Positions 1 to 8,380 of a stretch of 64,000 bases of DNA are shown in pieces (the first letter of the stretch is position 1; each line of letters starts with the position of its first letter). The position numbers were made by a program, and so were the translations under genes. Location: NCBI GenBank assembly GCA_964350695.1, contig CAYGKM010000008.1, positions 56,000 to 119,999 of the forward strand, read 5' to 3'. The DNA is from TMED27 sp964350695 (lineage in GTDB: Bacteria > Pseudomonadota > Alphaproteobacteria > Micavibrionales > Micavibrionaceae). Under the pieces are notes generated by a model. That model was not told the origin of the DNA. It did no database searches and saw only the letters and a program-made list of their open reading frames with translations.

Positions 1-83
1 CCATTGCCGGTATGGCCATTCACCAAAGCTCTCTTGATGTTATGAAATGGGTTGCGGTGCAGACGATTAACTTGATCGCGTAA
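1..83 (+). CDS. 3' end of an unidentified gene (partial)
   Basis: An open frame runs in from the window edge and stops with TAA at 81-83. The visible C-terminus ends in MKWVAVQTINLIA. It is too short to identify. The stop lies 17 bp inside the convergent neighbour, the same tight convergent packing seen repeatedly in this window. The reading frame is inferred only from being open and from its ordinary codon use. Confidence 0.4.
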   Translation, partial: IAGMAIHQSSLDVMKWVAVQTINLIA

Positions 84-1149
84 GACGTTTCAAAACGCCG
101 GTATACCGGTCCAGATTTCTTGAAAACGCCATATGGCCGAGAATCCCGATAATCCAAAGCACAGTCAACACAGGCAGGGGCGCGCCTAGCGCGAACCCCA
201 CCACGCCGAAAGCCCCCGTCAAAAACACAATCGCCAGAATAATCGGCACCGCCCGCCCCGAAGGAATCTCGGCGCGGATAAAGTGATGGTGAAAATGCCC
301 GCGATCAGGCGAAAACGGATGACGCCCCTCGCGCACGCGGCGATAAAACTGCGCGCATTCATCCCAAATCGGCACAGCCAAAACCCAAGCGACAGACATC
401 GGCTCGATTACCCGCGCTTCTTGCGGCGAAAGGTGAATAGCATACCAGCCCACCATAAGCCCGAGCGACATGCTGCCCGCATCACCCATAAAAATCGCGG
501 CTTTTTTGCGAAAAGGAGAGCGCATATTATAAAATAAATACCCTGCCAGACCCGCCATCAAGATCAAGATCGAAGGGGACAACTCGCTGCCGCCCGCAGA
601 GGCGCATGCATATAAAAACCACCCCAACACCACAAACACCGTGCCGCCCGCAAGCCCGTCAAGGCCGTCCATAAGGTTAATCGCATTGATAAGCAGCACC
701 ACGGCCACCACGCTGAAGGGCAATGAAATCAAATCTAAGCCCACATCCCCGAAGCCAAACAAGTCGCCGAGCTGATAAAGCTGCGCACCCCCGGGCATCA
801 CCACCAAAATAGCCGCCACAAATTGCAAGCCGAACTTCGTCAGAGGATGAAGATGCACCCGATCATCTACCGCGCCCGTAATCAGCAAAACACCAATCGC
901 CGCATAAAGCGGCCAATGGCTCGCAAGTGTATCGCCCGAAAGAATAGAAACCAGAATAAAAACAGGAAAAAGAACAACCCCGCCAATGAGCGGGACATCA
1001 CCGCTATGCTGTTTACGCCCGCCCGGCTCATCAACCAGGCCAAGACGCGGCGCAAGCGCTTTAAGCGGCGGCACCAAAATAAGCACAGCGAAAAATGCGG
1101 CGATCGGCGCCCAGTACATCTGCATAATATCCATCGGAAAATCATACAT
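67..1149 (-). CDS. WecA/MraY-family undecaprenyl-phosphate sugar-1-phosphate transferase
   Basis: This is a polytopic inner-membrane enzyme of the family that moves a sugar-1-phosphate from a UDP-sugar to undecaprenyl phosphate, the first step of O-antigen, capsule or similar glycan assembly. The sequence shows many hydrophobic helices and the family motifs NAINLMDGLDGLAGG (Mg-binding Asp) and IFMGDAGSMSLG. A histidine cluster HFHHH near residue 290 is typical of WecA-type members. About 360 residues is the usual length. The start is placed at ATG 1149, since the longer frame would need TTG at 1167; another ATG lies at 1134. Sugar specificity cannot be read from sequence. The GDP-fucose and UDP-glucuronate genes further along suggest glycan assembly is active here. 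Confidence 0.85.
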   Translation of the reverse strand: MYDFPMDIMQMYWAPIAAFFAVLILVPPLKALAPRLGLVDEPGGRKQHSGDVPLIGGVVLFPVFILVSILSGDTLASHWPLYAAIGVLLITGAVDDRVHLHPLTKFGLQFVAAILVVMPGGAQLYQLGDLFGFGDVGLDLISLPFSVVAVVLLINAINLMDGLDGLAGGTVFVVLGWFLYACASAGGSELSPSILILMAGLAGYLFYNMRSPFRKKAAIFMGDAGSMSLGLMVGWYAIHLSPQEARVIEPMSVAWVLAVPIWDECAQFYRRVREGRHPFSPDRGHFHHHFIRAEIPSGRAVPIILAIVFLTGAFGVVGFALGAPLPVLTVLWIIGILGHMAFSRNLDRYTGVLKRLTRSS

Positions 1150-1178
1150 GCCAGCGCCCCCGCTCAACAGAATATAAA

Positions 1179-2204
1179 TTATTCCGCCCCCAAAAACCTT
1201 TGCGGCGACACGCGCGCCAAGACCTGCTGACTTAATCGTCCACCCTTGCCTGTTATCATCGCGGCTATCTCATGCGCGGCAATCAAACTGCTCAAAATTC
1301 CGTGCGAACCATGGGCGGTGGACACATAAAGCCCCTCTCCCGCCTGCCCCATAATCGGAAAATGGTCCGGCGAGGTCGTGCGTAAAGACGCGCGGTGATC
1401 GACAACCTCCAGCCCTTGCGACAAGGCAGGCACGTGATCGGCAAGCTTGGCGATATTATCCTGATCATCCTGCGGCAAAATATCGCGGTGCGTGAGCCAC
1501 GGCTGAAAAGACGAGCCAAGCATATGAACACCGCCCACGGCAGCCGAAAAATATCCGCCATAACAAATATTACACGCCAGCTTTAAACTCTGCGCAGACC
1601 CTTTAACTTGTGTTACCTGCCCGCGCACCGTCTTGGTCGGCAAATCAAACAAATCCTTCGTCAAAGGCCCACCCGCCAGAATATAGGCATCCGCTTTGAT
1701 CTCGTCCAAACGCTCAACATGCGTATTTAAATGCACCTCAACGCCTTGCACATAGGCGGCGCAGAGCTTTCGCGGCGAAACCGAGCCGGAACGGCGAATA
1801 TAAAGCGCTTCATACTCAAGCTCTACCCCTGCCAGCGCGCTGCCCTCCACGGCAGAAACCATCCGCAGATCATCCTGTGCCCACCCCCAATTCTTGACTG
1901 TCTTGGGATAGCGTTTGGCCTTTTTCTCATCATTCACCAAGTGCAAAGCCCCGCAAGGCCGCCAATCCACATCTTCAAAATGCGAGAATGTCTCCAGCGC
2001 GGCGGCAAACGCAACGGCAAAATACTCGGCCTCTGGCGTATACTCCGCCGATATTCTGGGATTATACAGCCCCAAATCATTCCCCGAAGCCCCGCACGCC
2101 AACGCTGCGCCCGCCTCATAAATCACTGGCTCTAAGCCAGCTTGCTTCAAAACATACGCCGCCGCACAGCCCGCCAGCCCGCCGCCGATAATCGCAATCC
2201 TCAT
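1179..2204 (-). CDS. MnmC2-type FAD-dependent tRNA cmnm5(s2)U oxidoreductase
   Basis: FAD-dependent oxidoreductase of the D-amino-acid-oxidase fold. The N-terminus MRIAIIGGGLAGCAAAYVL is a classic dinucleotide-binding motif, and GLYVSTAHGSHGILSS near the C-terminus matches the end of the MnmC oxidase domain. MnmC2 converts the carboxymethylaminomethyl group on wobble uridine to aminomethyl, which MnmD then methylates. In gammaproteobacteria the two activities are one fused protein. Here they are separate genes whose ATG and TGA overlap by 4 bp, methyltransferase first, so translation is probably coupled. The assignment rests on this neighbour as much as on motifs, because the fold is shared with glycine and amino-acid oxidases. 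Confidence 0.82.
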   Translation of the reverse strand: MRIAIIGGGLAGCAAAYVLKQAGLEPVIYEAGAALACGASGNDLGLYNPRISAEYTPEAEYFAVAFAAALETFSHFEDVDWRPCGALHLVNDEKKAKRYPKTVKNWGWAQDDLRMVSAVEGSALAGVELEYEALYIRRSGSVSPRKLCAAYVQGVEVHLNTHVERLDEIKADAYILAGGPLTKDLFDLPTKTVRGQVTQVKGSAQSLKLACNICYGGYFSAAVGGVHMLGSSFQPWLTHRDILPQDDQDNIAKLADHVPALSQGLEVVDHRASLRTTSPDHFPIMGQAGEGLYVSTAHGSHGILSSLIAAHEIAAMITGKGGRLSQQVLARVSPQRFLGAE

Positions 2205-2851
2205 ATTGTGCGCCCCTTGAAAACGCCCACGACCATCTCGCGCTTTCGGCCATATCCGCGGGTTTTTTCAATCTCAAAGCCTGCAGCCTGTAAGCCCCGC
2301 CGCACAAACCCCGCCGAGGTAAAGGTCGCCAGCGTTGTCCCCTCATGGCTAAGCCGCGCCATATTGTTAAAAACAATCTCGCTCCACATATCCGGATTGC
2401 TGGAGGGCTTAAACCCATCCAAAAACCATGCATCCACGCATGCATCCAGTTTCGGTAATTCCGCGTTCACATCCCCAAGAATAAGCGTCAGCTTCACGCG
2501 CGGTGTCTGCACGCCCATATAATCTTGCAAATATATCGGCATCTGCCGCTCAAACTCATGGGCGAAAGGCTGCAAAGCCTCCTCCACCTCCTGCGCGCTT
2601 AAGGGATATTTTTCAAAGGATATGAAATGAAGCGTTTGATGCGGCGCGGCGGTGTCTTCAAACAATCTCCAAACGGCTAAAAAATTTAAACCCGTCCCGA
2701 AACCTGTCTCGCAAATTGTAAATTCATCCGCCCCCGCCCATGCCTCGGGCAAGCCATTACCTGCCAAAAACACGTGGCAACTTTCCGCCAGTCCGTCTTC
2801 TGCAGAGAAATAAACATCATCAAATTCTTTAGACCTTGGCGCGCCGAACAT
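2201..2851 (-). CDS. mnmD: MnmD: tRNA 5-(aminomethyl)-2-thiouridine methyltransferase
   Basis: Stand-alone methyltransferase domain corresponding to the N-terminal half of MnmC. It would finish mnm5(s2)U at tRNA position 34. Visible features are the N-terminal DVYFSAEDGLAESCHVFLAGN segment, the SAM-binding region CETGFGTGLNFLAVW and the WFLDGFKPSSNPDMWS motif characteristic of this family. The start is placed at ATG 2851 (protein begins MFGAPRSKEF). The longer frame would run into the divergent peptidase gene, and the 47 bp left between 2851 and 2899 makes a sensible divergent promoter. The last 4 bp overlap the oxidoreductase start. Confidence 0.9.
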   Translation of the reverse strand: MFGAPRSKEFDDVYFSAEDGLAESCHVFLAGNGLPEAWAGADEFTICETGFGTGLNFLAVWRLFEDTAAPHQTLHFISFEKYPLSAQEVEEALQPFAHEFERQMPIYLQDYMGVQTPRVKLTLILGDVNAELPKLDACVDAWFLDGFKPSSNPDMWSEIVFNNMARLSHEGTTLATFTSAGFVRRGLQAAGFEIEKTRGYGRKREMVVGVFKGRTI

Positions 2852-2898
2852 ATTGCCCCATATTGTTAAGACCAAAGATATAAACGGAAAAGAGTAAA

Positions 2899-4947
2899 AT
2901 GTCGAACAACCCCCTTCTTGAAGTCTCCACCCTGCCAAACAAAGCCCCCGCCTTTGAGCGTATCAAGACCGAGCATTACATGCCCGCCGTTGAGGCCGCG
3001 ATTGAAGAAGCGCGCAAAAACTATGAGGCGATCAAAACAAATACGGACGCGCCGACATTTGAAAATGTGGTTTTGGCCATGGAAACCGCAGGCGAAACTT
3101 TAGGGCAAGTTACGGGCGTGTTCTATAACCAGCTTTCATGCATGGGCGGCGATGACCTCCACGATCTCGCCGAAAAAATCGGCCCCGTCACCTCAAACTT
3201 CTCCAGCGATATCATCCTTGATGAAACGCTTTTTACAAAGCTCAAAACCGTATACGACAAGCGGGATAGCCTTGGCCTGACCACCGAGCAGATGACACTT
3301 CTTGATGAAGATTACAAAAGCTTCGTGCGCGGCGGTGCGCTTCTCGATGACGACAAAAAGCAGCGCCTGCGGGAAATTAACGAGGCGCTCTCGACGCTCT
3401 CCCCCGCCTTTATGAATAACGCGCAAAAATCTGCCGAAGAATTCGAGATGTGGATTGAAGACGAGGCCGATCTGGCTGGCCTGCCCGAAACCGCCCTCGG
3501 CGGCGCAAAACAAGCCGCCACCGAAAAAGGCGAAGACAGCAAGTGGCTCTTCACTCTAGACTACCCCAGCTACGTGCCCTTCGTACAATATGCAGATAAC
3601 CGCGAGCTTCGCGAAAAAATGTGGCGCGCCTTTGGCAATCGCGGCTATGGCGGGCAGTATGATAACTGCGAAAACATCATAAAAATCATCACCCTGAAAG
3701 ATGAACGCGCAAAACTGCTGGGCTATGAAACCCACGCCGATTATGTGCTTGAGCGCCGCATGGCGGAAAAACCGGAGAACGTTCTGGCTTTCCTCGAAAA
3801 ATTAAAAACCGCCTATAAGCCCGCCGCGCAAAGCGACCTTAAGCGCTTGCAGGATTTCGCAAAAAAAGAACATGGCATAGACGATCTTAAACCGTGGGAT
3901 TTCGGATATTATTCCGAGAAGCTGAAACAAAAGCTCTTTGATTTCTCATCTGAAGATCTGCGCCCTTACTTCCCACTCGATAAAGTTCTGGCTGGATGTT
4001 TTGATCACTTCTCGAAACTTTTCGGCCTCGAATTCAAAGCCGCAAAGGGCTATGAGACATGGCATAAAGACGTTCAAGTCTTCGAGCTGTTTGAAAAACA
4101 AAGCGGCGATTTCATCGGCACTCTGTTCGCCGACTTCCACCCGCGCACAGGCAAAAAAAGCGGCGCATGGATGACCGCCTATCGCGGCCAAGGTCTTTAT
4201 AACGGCAAGGTCGAACGCCCCGTGATCGCCATTGTTTGCAACTTCACCAAGCCAACCGCAGACAAACCATCCCTGATCACGCATGGCGAGGTCACAACGC
4301 TGTTCCATGAGATGGGCCACGCCATTCACGGCCTGCTTTCAAAGGTCACATACCGCTCCCTTTCCGGCACATCGGTGCTTTGGGATTTCGTTGAACTTCC
4401 CTCGCAGGTTCAGGAAAACTGGTGCTACGAGAAAGAAACCCTCGATATGTTCGCCGGTCATTTTGAAACAGGCGAAAAAATCCCCGCCGCACTCATCGAA
4501 AAACTCCGCAAAGCCATGAACTTCATGACAGGCTGGGGCGGGCTTCGCCAAGTCTCGCTCGGCACCGCTGATATGAAATGGCACACAACCGATCCTTCTT
4601 CCATTAAGGATGTGGCTGAATTTGAAGACGAGATCACAAAAGACACCACGCTCTTCCCGCGTCTTTCCGGCCCATTCGCTACAAGCTTCAGCCATATTTT
4701 TGCAGGCGGCTATAGCGCGGGGTATTACTCCTATAAATGGGCGGAAGTACTGGACGCCGATACATTCGAGCTGTTCCTTGAAAAAGGCCTGTATGATCAA
4801 AGCGCCGCAGATGCCTATAAGCATGAGATCCTTGAAAAAGGCGGCTCTCAGCACCCGAGTATCTTGTATAAAAACTTCCGCGGGCGTGACGCCGATCCCG
4901 ATGCGCTTCTGCGCCGTGAAAAACTTCTGGACGACAAAGCCGCTTAG
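2899..4947 (+). CDS. dcp: M3-family oligopeptidase, peptidyl-dipeptidase Dcp-like
   Basis: Zinc metallopeptidase of about 682 residues, the usual size for Dcp and oligopeptidase A. The zinc-binding HEMGH lies at residues 470-474, followed by the family segment DFVELPSQVQENW. The N-terminal half (NPLLEVSTLPNKAPAFERIK) aligns by eye better with Dcp than with PrlC/OpdA. The role is cleavage of short peptides into dipeptides or small fragments, probably in the cytoplasm since no signal peptide is visible. It is transcribed divergently from mnmD. Downstream is a long palindrome rather than a simple U-tract terminator. Confidence 0.92.
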   Translation: MSNNPLLEVSTLPNKAPAFERIKTEHYMPAVEAAIEEARKNYEAIKTNTDAPTFENVVLAMETAGETLGQVTGVFYNQLSCMGGDDLHDLAEKIGPVTSNFSSDIILDETLFTKLKTVYDKRDSLGLTTEQMTLLDEDYKSFVRGGALLDDDKKQRLREINEALSTLSPAFMNNAQKSAEEFEMWIEDEADLAGLPETALGGAKQAATEKGEDSKWLFTLDYPSYVPFVQYADNRELREKMWRAFGNRGYGGQYDNCENIIKIITLKDERAKLLGYETHADYVLERRMAEKPENVLAFLEKLKTAYKPAAQSDLKRLQDFAKKEHGIDDLKPWDFGYYSEKLKQKLFDFSSEDLRPYFPLDKVLAGCFDHFSKLFGLEFKAAKGYETWHKDVQVFELFEKQSGDFIGTLFADFHPRTGKKSGAWMTAYRGQGLYNGKVERPVIAIVCNFTKPTADKPSLITHGEVTTLFHEMGHAIHGLLSKVTYRSLSGTSVLWDFVELPSQVQENWCYEKETLDMFAGHFETGEKIPAALIEKLRKAMNFMTGWGGLRQVSLGTADMKWHTTDPSSIKDVAEFEDEITKDTTLFPRLSGPFATSFSHIFAGGYSAGYYSYKWAEVLDADTFELFLEKGLYDQSAADAYKHEILEKGGSQHPSILYKNFRGRDADPDALLRREKLLDDKAA

Positions 4948-4976
4948 AAAAATTTCGAAGAAAGTTTTCGAACGAA

Positions 4977-5053
4977 TTTTTAGTGTGACTAGGCACAAGG
5001 AACGGCGTTTACAAACGTAAACGAGTGCCGCAGCAAAAAAGTCACAATAAAAA
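4977..5053. repeat. Long interrupted palindrome downstream of dcp
   Basis: The outer arms read TTTTTAGTGTGACT and AGTCACAATAAAAA. Inner arms are GGCAC/GTGCC, and the core is CGTTTAC-AAAC-GTAAACG. The nested structure could fold as a branched or cruciform hairpin and may terminate or stabilise the dcp mRNA. No second copy is seen in this window. Confidence 0.6.
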
Positions 5054-5056
5054 TAT

Positions 5057-5097
5057 GGAAGAGAAGAAAGAAGCCAGAGGACGAATCCCCTGGCTTC
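5057..5097 (-). terminator. Intrinsic terminator of the minus-strand sRNA
   Basis: On the minus strand, arms GAAGCCAG and CTGGCTTC (with further pairing toward the loop) are followed directly by TTTCTTCTCTT. The T-rich tail appears on this strand only, which fixes the orientation of the RNA. Confidence 0.75.
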
Positions 5098-5222
5098 AGA
5101 CGTGTGTGGGGTGTTCCAACAGTCACGCGAAGCAGGAGGAACAGCTCTGCTTCTCGATTTCTGCTTGATGTGGGAGGTACAAGCTAGGCTTGCACGACAT
5201 CAATAAGCGCAGAAACCCCTTA
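5057..5222 (-). ncRNA. Putative trans-acting sRNA with anti-Shine-Dalgarno loops
   Basis: Read on the minus strand, this gene-free stretch folds into three hairpins. The first (about 5158-5216) has stems TTTCTGC/GCAGAAA, TTGATGT/ACATCAA and GTGCAAGC/GCTTGTAC, with CTCCC left unpaired. The second has stem GAAGCAG/CTGCTTC with loop AGCTGTTCCTC, again presenting a CCUCCU-like anti-SD sequence. The third is an intrinsic terminator. Alphaproteobacterial sRNAs such as AbcR/alpha-r15 and the CUCCUCCC-motif RNAs share this plan of exposed pyrimidine anti-SD motifs plus terminator, so a translational repressor is likely. The exact 5' end is not determined and no strong promoter was identified. A family match is inference. 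Confidence 0.65.
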
Positions 5223-5368
5223 AATGCATAATTTATTGCTTTTTGTGCATTTATTATCGCAAATAGGGTGTAGCAAGATTCTTTGTGCTATGTCAAACAA
5301 ATAATCTGGAAATTGATAATGCGGGGCAAAAATTCTGCGCTTTCGATACTAAAGTATATAAAAACGCC

Positions 5369-6271
5369 TTAAAAAAGCTCTGCGAGCATGCAGCGCGCGC
5401 TGCCGCCGCCATATTTCTCCAAGGTCTCAAGCGGCGCAGACACAACGCCGTAAAAATGCTTTTTAATCGCTTTAACCTGCTGCTCACTCAACGCCTTCAC
5501 CGCCCCTTCCGAGATCGCGAGCAAGCGCTGGCCTTTCCGGTTTTCAACCTCCAGCGCATTGCCGCAAAACGCGCGAAGCTGCGTCTCGTTAAATTCGATC
5601 ACTTCATGGTTGGTTTTTAGCAAAGACAAAATCCGCGCGCGGTCTTCCGGCACAATCGCATCCACGCAAAGCCCCGCAAGGGTCGTGCCGACCCACATCA
5701 AACAATCCGTGTGATAAACGGGAATGCCCTTATGGCTGGAGGTGTTATATGTGTGCAGTTCATAGCCCATAAAATCCGCCCATTCTTGCGCCAGCACCTT
5801 ATCGGTGCGCGGCGAGAGCGCGGCAAAGCAAACCTTATTCACATGATCCGATACAATGCTCGCCGTACTTTCCAGCGCACGGCCTTCGGCCTCATAATGC
5901 GTCCAGTCATAGTTATTAGGATAAAGCTTTTGCAGCAGCTCAACCAGCATCGGTGTGCGCTCGTCTTGGCGGCTTTTATTCAGCATAGGGCACAACACAA
6001 ACTCGCGACTTGGCGGTGCAAAAAACCAATTCGGAAACACCATATCGGGCGCGTTTTGCTGGCCCTTGGCGCACGTAACGATAACGCCCCAATGCACAAG
6101 CTCATCACGAAACACGCGAAACTCGTCAATGGCTCTGGCGGTCACATCCGTAATAGGCTCCTGATGCGCCATCTGATAGGCGTTAGTCGCCATTGTTTCG
6201 GGGTTCGCATAAAACTGCCCCGGCTCGATCATAAATACATGGGAGGTAGATTGTTTAATCGGCTTGCTCAT
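5369..6271 (-). CDS. CtlX-like amidinotransferase-fold protein (arginine deiminase related)
   Basis: About 300 residues of the guanidino-group modifying superfamily, closest by eye to the CtlX 'citrulline utilisation hydrolase' type. It carries FMIEPGQFYANPETMATN near the N-terminus, a conserved Asn/Phe segment (FPNWFFAPP), a His-Thr-Asp motif in IPVYHTDCLMWVG and the catalytic Cys in YGGGSARCMLAE near the C-terminus. All catalytic positions of the fold seem to be present. The substrate is presumably arginine or citrulline derived, but no neighbouring gene helps to define it. It appears to be a single-gene unit. Confidence 0.85.
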   Translation of the reverse strand: MSKPIKQSTSHVFMIEPGQFYANPETMATNAYQMAHQEPITDVTARAIDEFRVFRDELVHWGVIVTCAKGQQNAPDMVFPNWFFAPPSREFVLCPMLNKSRQDERTPMLVELLQKLYPNNYDWTHYEAEGRALESTASIVSDHVNKVCFAALSPRTDKVLAQEWADFMGYELHTYNTSSHKGIPVYHTDCLMWVGTTLAGLCVDAIVPEDRARILSLLKTNHEVIEFNETQLRAFCGNALEVENRKGQRLLAISEGAVKALSEQQVKAIKKHFYGVVSAPLETLEKYGGGSARCMLAELF

Positions 6272-6324
6272 AAGAATAGAATCTCACGAACGAGAGGGCT
6301 TTCCAAGCCCTAAAAGCTTAAACT

Positions 6325-6639
6325 TTAAGCAAGAACAACGGGAAGCGATTGTCCCATTTTACTTTCGATCAACGCAATCGCGCGCTGCGTCATCGGGGCG
6401 TTATATCCGATTTTTTGCAGATTCATAACGCGTTTCGCCAAAAACGAAGCACCGATGATAAACTGCTTTTGTTTATCAAGCCGCGCCTTCTCGGCGTCAA
6501 TCTCGAAAATTGCTCGAAAGCCCAGAGGGTCTTCGTTCAGATCACATGGTTCAATTAAAACATTGATGATTTCTTCTTCCCAGTTTTTGGGCAAAGACGT
6601 GTCTTGCTGTCTCTCACGACGTATTGTGTTAAAGGCCAT
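6325..6639 (-). CDS. Small hypothetical protein (104 aa)
   Basis: I do not recognise this family. It is a soluble, mixed-charge protein with no signal peptide or membrane segment. The C-terminal half (ASFLAKRVMNLQKIGYNAP) looks helical. It has an ATG start and lies between the ctlX-like and cheD-like genes in the same direction, with more than 50 bp on either side. Codon use matches its neighbours, supporting a real gene. Confidence 0.6.
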   Translation of the reverse strand: MAFNTIRRERQQDTSLPKNWEEEIINVLIEPCDLNEDPLGFRAIFEIDAEKARLDKQKQFIIGASFLAKRVMNLQKIGYNAPMTQRAIALIESKMGQSLPVVLA

Positions 6640-6764
6640 GGCTTAATCCCCATTAAGATCCGTGTTTCCGATAACTTAAGTTATCCACAGGCTGCAATTG
6701 CCGTCAAGAAAAAAGCGAACGAATACTTTAAATTCATTTCCGCTAAAGTAATTAAGTTACTATT

Positions 6765-7370
6765 TTATAGATGAGATGTAATATTTTCTTGAAAAGCCTT
6801 TTCCAAAGCCGCGAGATGCTCAAAGTCACTTTCACGTTTTAGACTAATCCTGACCATACGCCCCGAATCGGGAAAGAAATGCAGGCGGCGAATATAAGGC
6901 CCGCCAAGATCTTCATTAAGAACCCCTAGCCCTTTGCGCGAAAGATATTCTTTAATAAAGACCGAATGCTTCACACCCAAATCTTCTGTGTCGCAAGGCA
7001 GCTGCGCGGCGCCCGTTAAGCGAATAAGAATGCGGTTTTTCCCCGCCCCATGCGCTTTCATCTCTGTTATCGCGCGCTCCAAAGGCTCTAACGCCTTATC
7101 AAGTATGCTTTGATCCAGCTCTTTAAAATACGGGAAGGCTTGCTCTAAAGCTTGCGGCAAAAGAACATAGGCCAATGTGCCCATCTTTAATTCTTGATCA
7201 AAAATAGACACAGCCAAACCCGCGCCGACATGCGAGACCATCATTTGGTCGCTTTGATCGCTCCAATAAATTTCGCCCGGCTTTACACTGACTGGATTTG
7301 CGTCAAACTGTGCGTTGAAATACGCGTCTGAATCTTCATGTGAGCGGCGCTCTGTATGATTTATAGTCAT
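6765..7370 (-). CDS. CheD-like protein lacking the catalytic Cys and His
   Basis: The fold signature of the chemoreceptor glutamine deamidase CheD is clear: KPGEIYWSDQ, SHVGAGLAVSIFD, TLAYVLLP, IRLTGAAQL and the C-terminal LNEDLGGPYIRRLHFFPDSG. In active CheD the second block is GSCVAV, with the catalytic Cys, and the third carries a His before the LP. Here these positions read GAGLAV and AYVLLP, so both residues appear to be missing. It may bind CheC- or receptor-like partners without deamidating them, or have another job. No other chemotaxis genes adjoin it. At 201 residues it is longer than the usual 160 or so, through an insertion around residues 65-90. Confidence 0.78.
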   Translation of the reverse strand: MTINHTERRSHEDSDAYFNAQFDANPVSVKPGEIYWSDQSDQMMVSHVGAGLAVSIFDQELKMGTLAYVLLPQALEQAFPYFKELDQSILDKALEPLERAITEMKAHGAGKNRILIRLTGAAQLPCDTEDLGVKHSVFIKEYLSRKGLGVLNEDLGGPYIRRLHFFPDSGRMVRISLKRESDFEHLAALEKAFQENITSHL

Positions 7371-7408
7371 CTAATTAGGATACCGAAAAAGACTTAAGGA
7401 AGGATTGA

Positions 7409-8380
7409 TTACGCAACGTCTTTTATATTTATAACGCGATTTTGATCGCAATACCATGCGTATGTTTTCCGCAAACCATCGGCCAATGTCGTTGCCCCGC
7501 GCCATCCCGCGCCCTGTATACGGCCACTATCCATAACCTTACGCATCGTTCCGTCTGGTTTTGAAGCGTCAAAAACAAGCGCGCCATCAAAGCCAACAAC
7601 CGCGCAAATTTCTTCTGCTAAAGCCCGAATAGAAACCTCCTCGCCCGAACCGATATTTAGCGGCGGGGCGTCCGAATAGTTTTTAAGCGCAAAAACGCAC
7701 GCATCCGCCAGATCATCAACATAGAGAAACTCCCGCATAGGCGCGCCCGACCCCCAAACACTCATCTCGCTCAACCCCGCTTCTTTCGCTGCATGAGCTT
7801 TCATCAAAAGCGCAGGAATAACATGCGAGGATTGCTCATCAAACCGGTCACCCTGCCCATATAAATTACACGGGATCACAGATACAAAATCCGATCCATA
7901 CTGTTTGCGAAATGCCGCGCAGAGCTTAAGCCCCGCGATCTTCGCAATCGCATACGCCTCATTTGTCGGCTCTAACGCGCCTGTTAAAAGTGCCGTCTCG
8001 CGGATTGGCTGCGCCGCATCCTTGGGGTATATGCATGATGAGCCGAGGAACATAAGTTTGCTCACGCCAACGTCCTGCGCGGCACGGATAATATTCGCCT
8101 CGATCATAAGGTTATCGTAAAGAAAATCAGCAGGTTGCGTATCATTTGCAAAAATCCCGCCGACCTTCGCCGCGGCGAGTATCACAACATCAGGCTTATG
8201 CTCACCCATCCAATCTTGAACCGCCCGCTGCTCTCGCAAATCAAAATCAGAAGTGAGAAGGCTGCAATTCTCGCCCTTTAAACGACGGCAAATCGCCGAA
8301 CCCACCATGCCCTTATGCCCCGCGACATAAATGCTCTTGCCCGATAAATCGAATGGCGTTTCTAGCCAGCCATCTGCCAT
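7409..8380 (-). CDS. fcl: GDP-L-fucose synthase
   Basis: NADP-dependent epimerase/reductase that turns GDP-4-keto-6-deoxymannose into GDP-L-fucose. The N-terminal nucleotide motif is VAGHKGMVGSAICRRL, and the catalytic pair lies in NEAYAIAKIAG (YxxxK). FLGSSCIYP and MREFLYVDDLADA are family hallmarks. Its start overlaps the end of gmd by 19 bp, so the two enzymes are co-translated in pathway order. The product supplies fucose or a derivative to surface glycans. Confidence 0.93.
   Translation of the reverse strand: MADGWLETPFDLSGKSIYVAGHKGMVGSAICRRLKGENCSLLTSDFDLREQRAVQDWMGEHKPDVVILAAAKVGGIFANDTQPADFLYDNLMIEANIIRAAQDVGVSKLMFLGSSCIYPKDAAQPIRETALLTGALEPTNEAYAIAKIAGLKLCAAFRKQYGSDFVSVIPCNLYGQGDRFDEQSSHVIPALLMKAHAAKEAGLSEMSVWGSGAPMREFLYVDDLADACVFALKNYSDAPPLNIGSGEEVSIRALAEEICAVVGFDGALVFDASKPDGTMRKVMDSGRIQGAGWRGATTLADGLRKTYAWYCDQNRVINIKDVA

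Noticed and set aside
2852..2938. N-terminal extension of the mnmD frame
   Set aside because: It would overlap the divergent dcp start and contains no family sequence. ATG 2851 gives the expected N-terminus.
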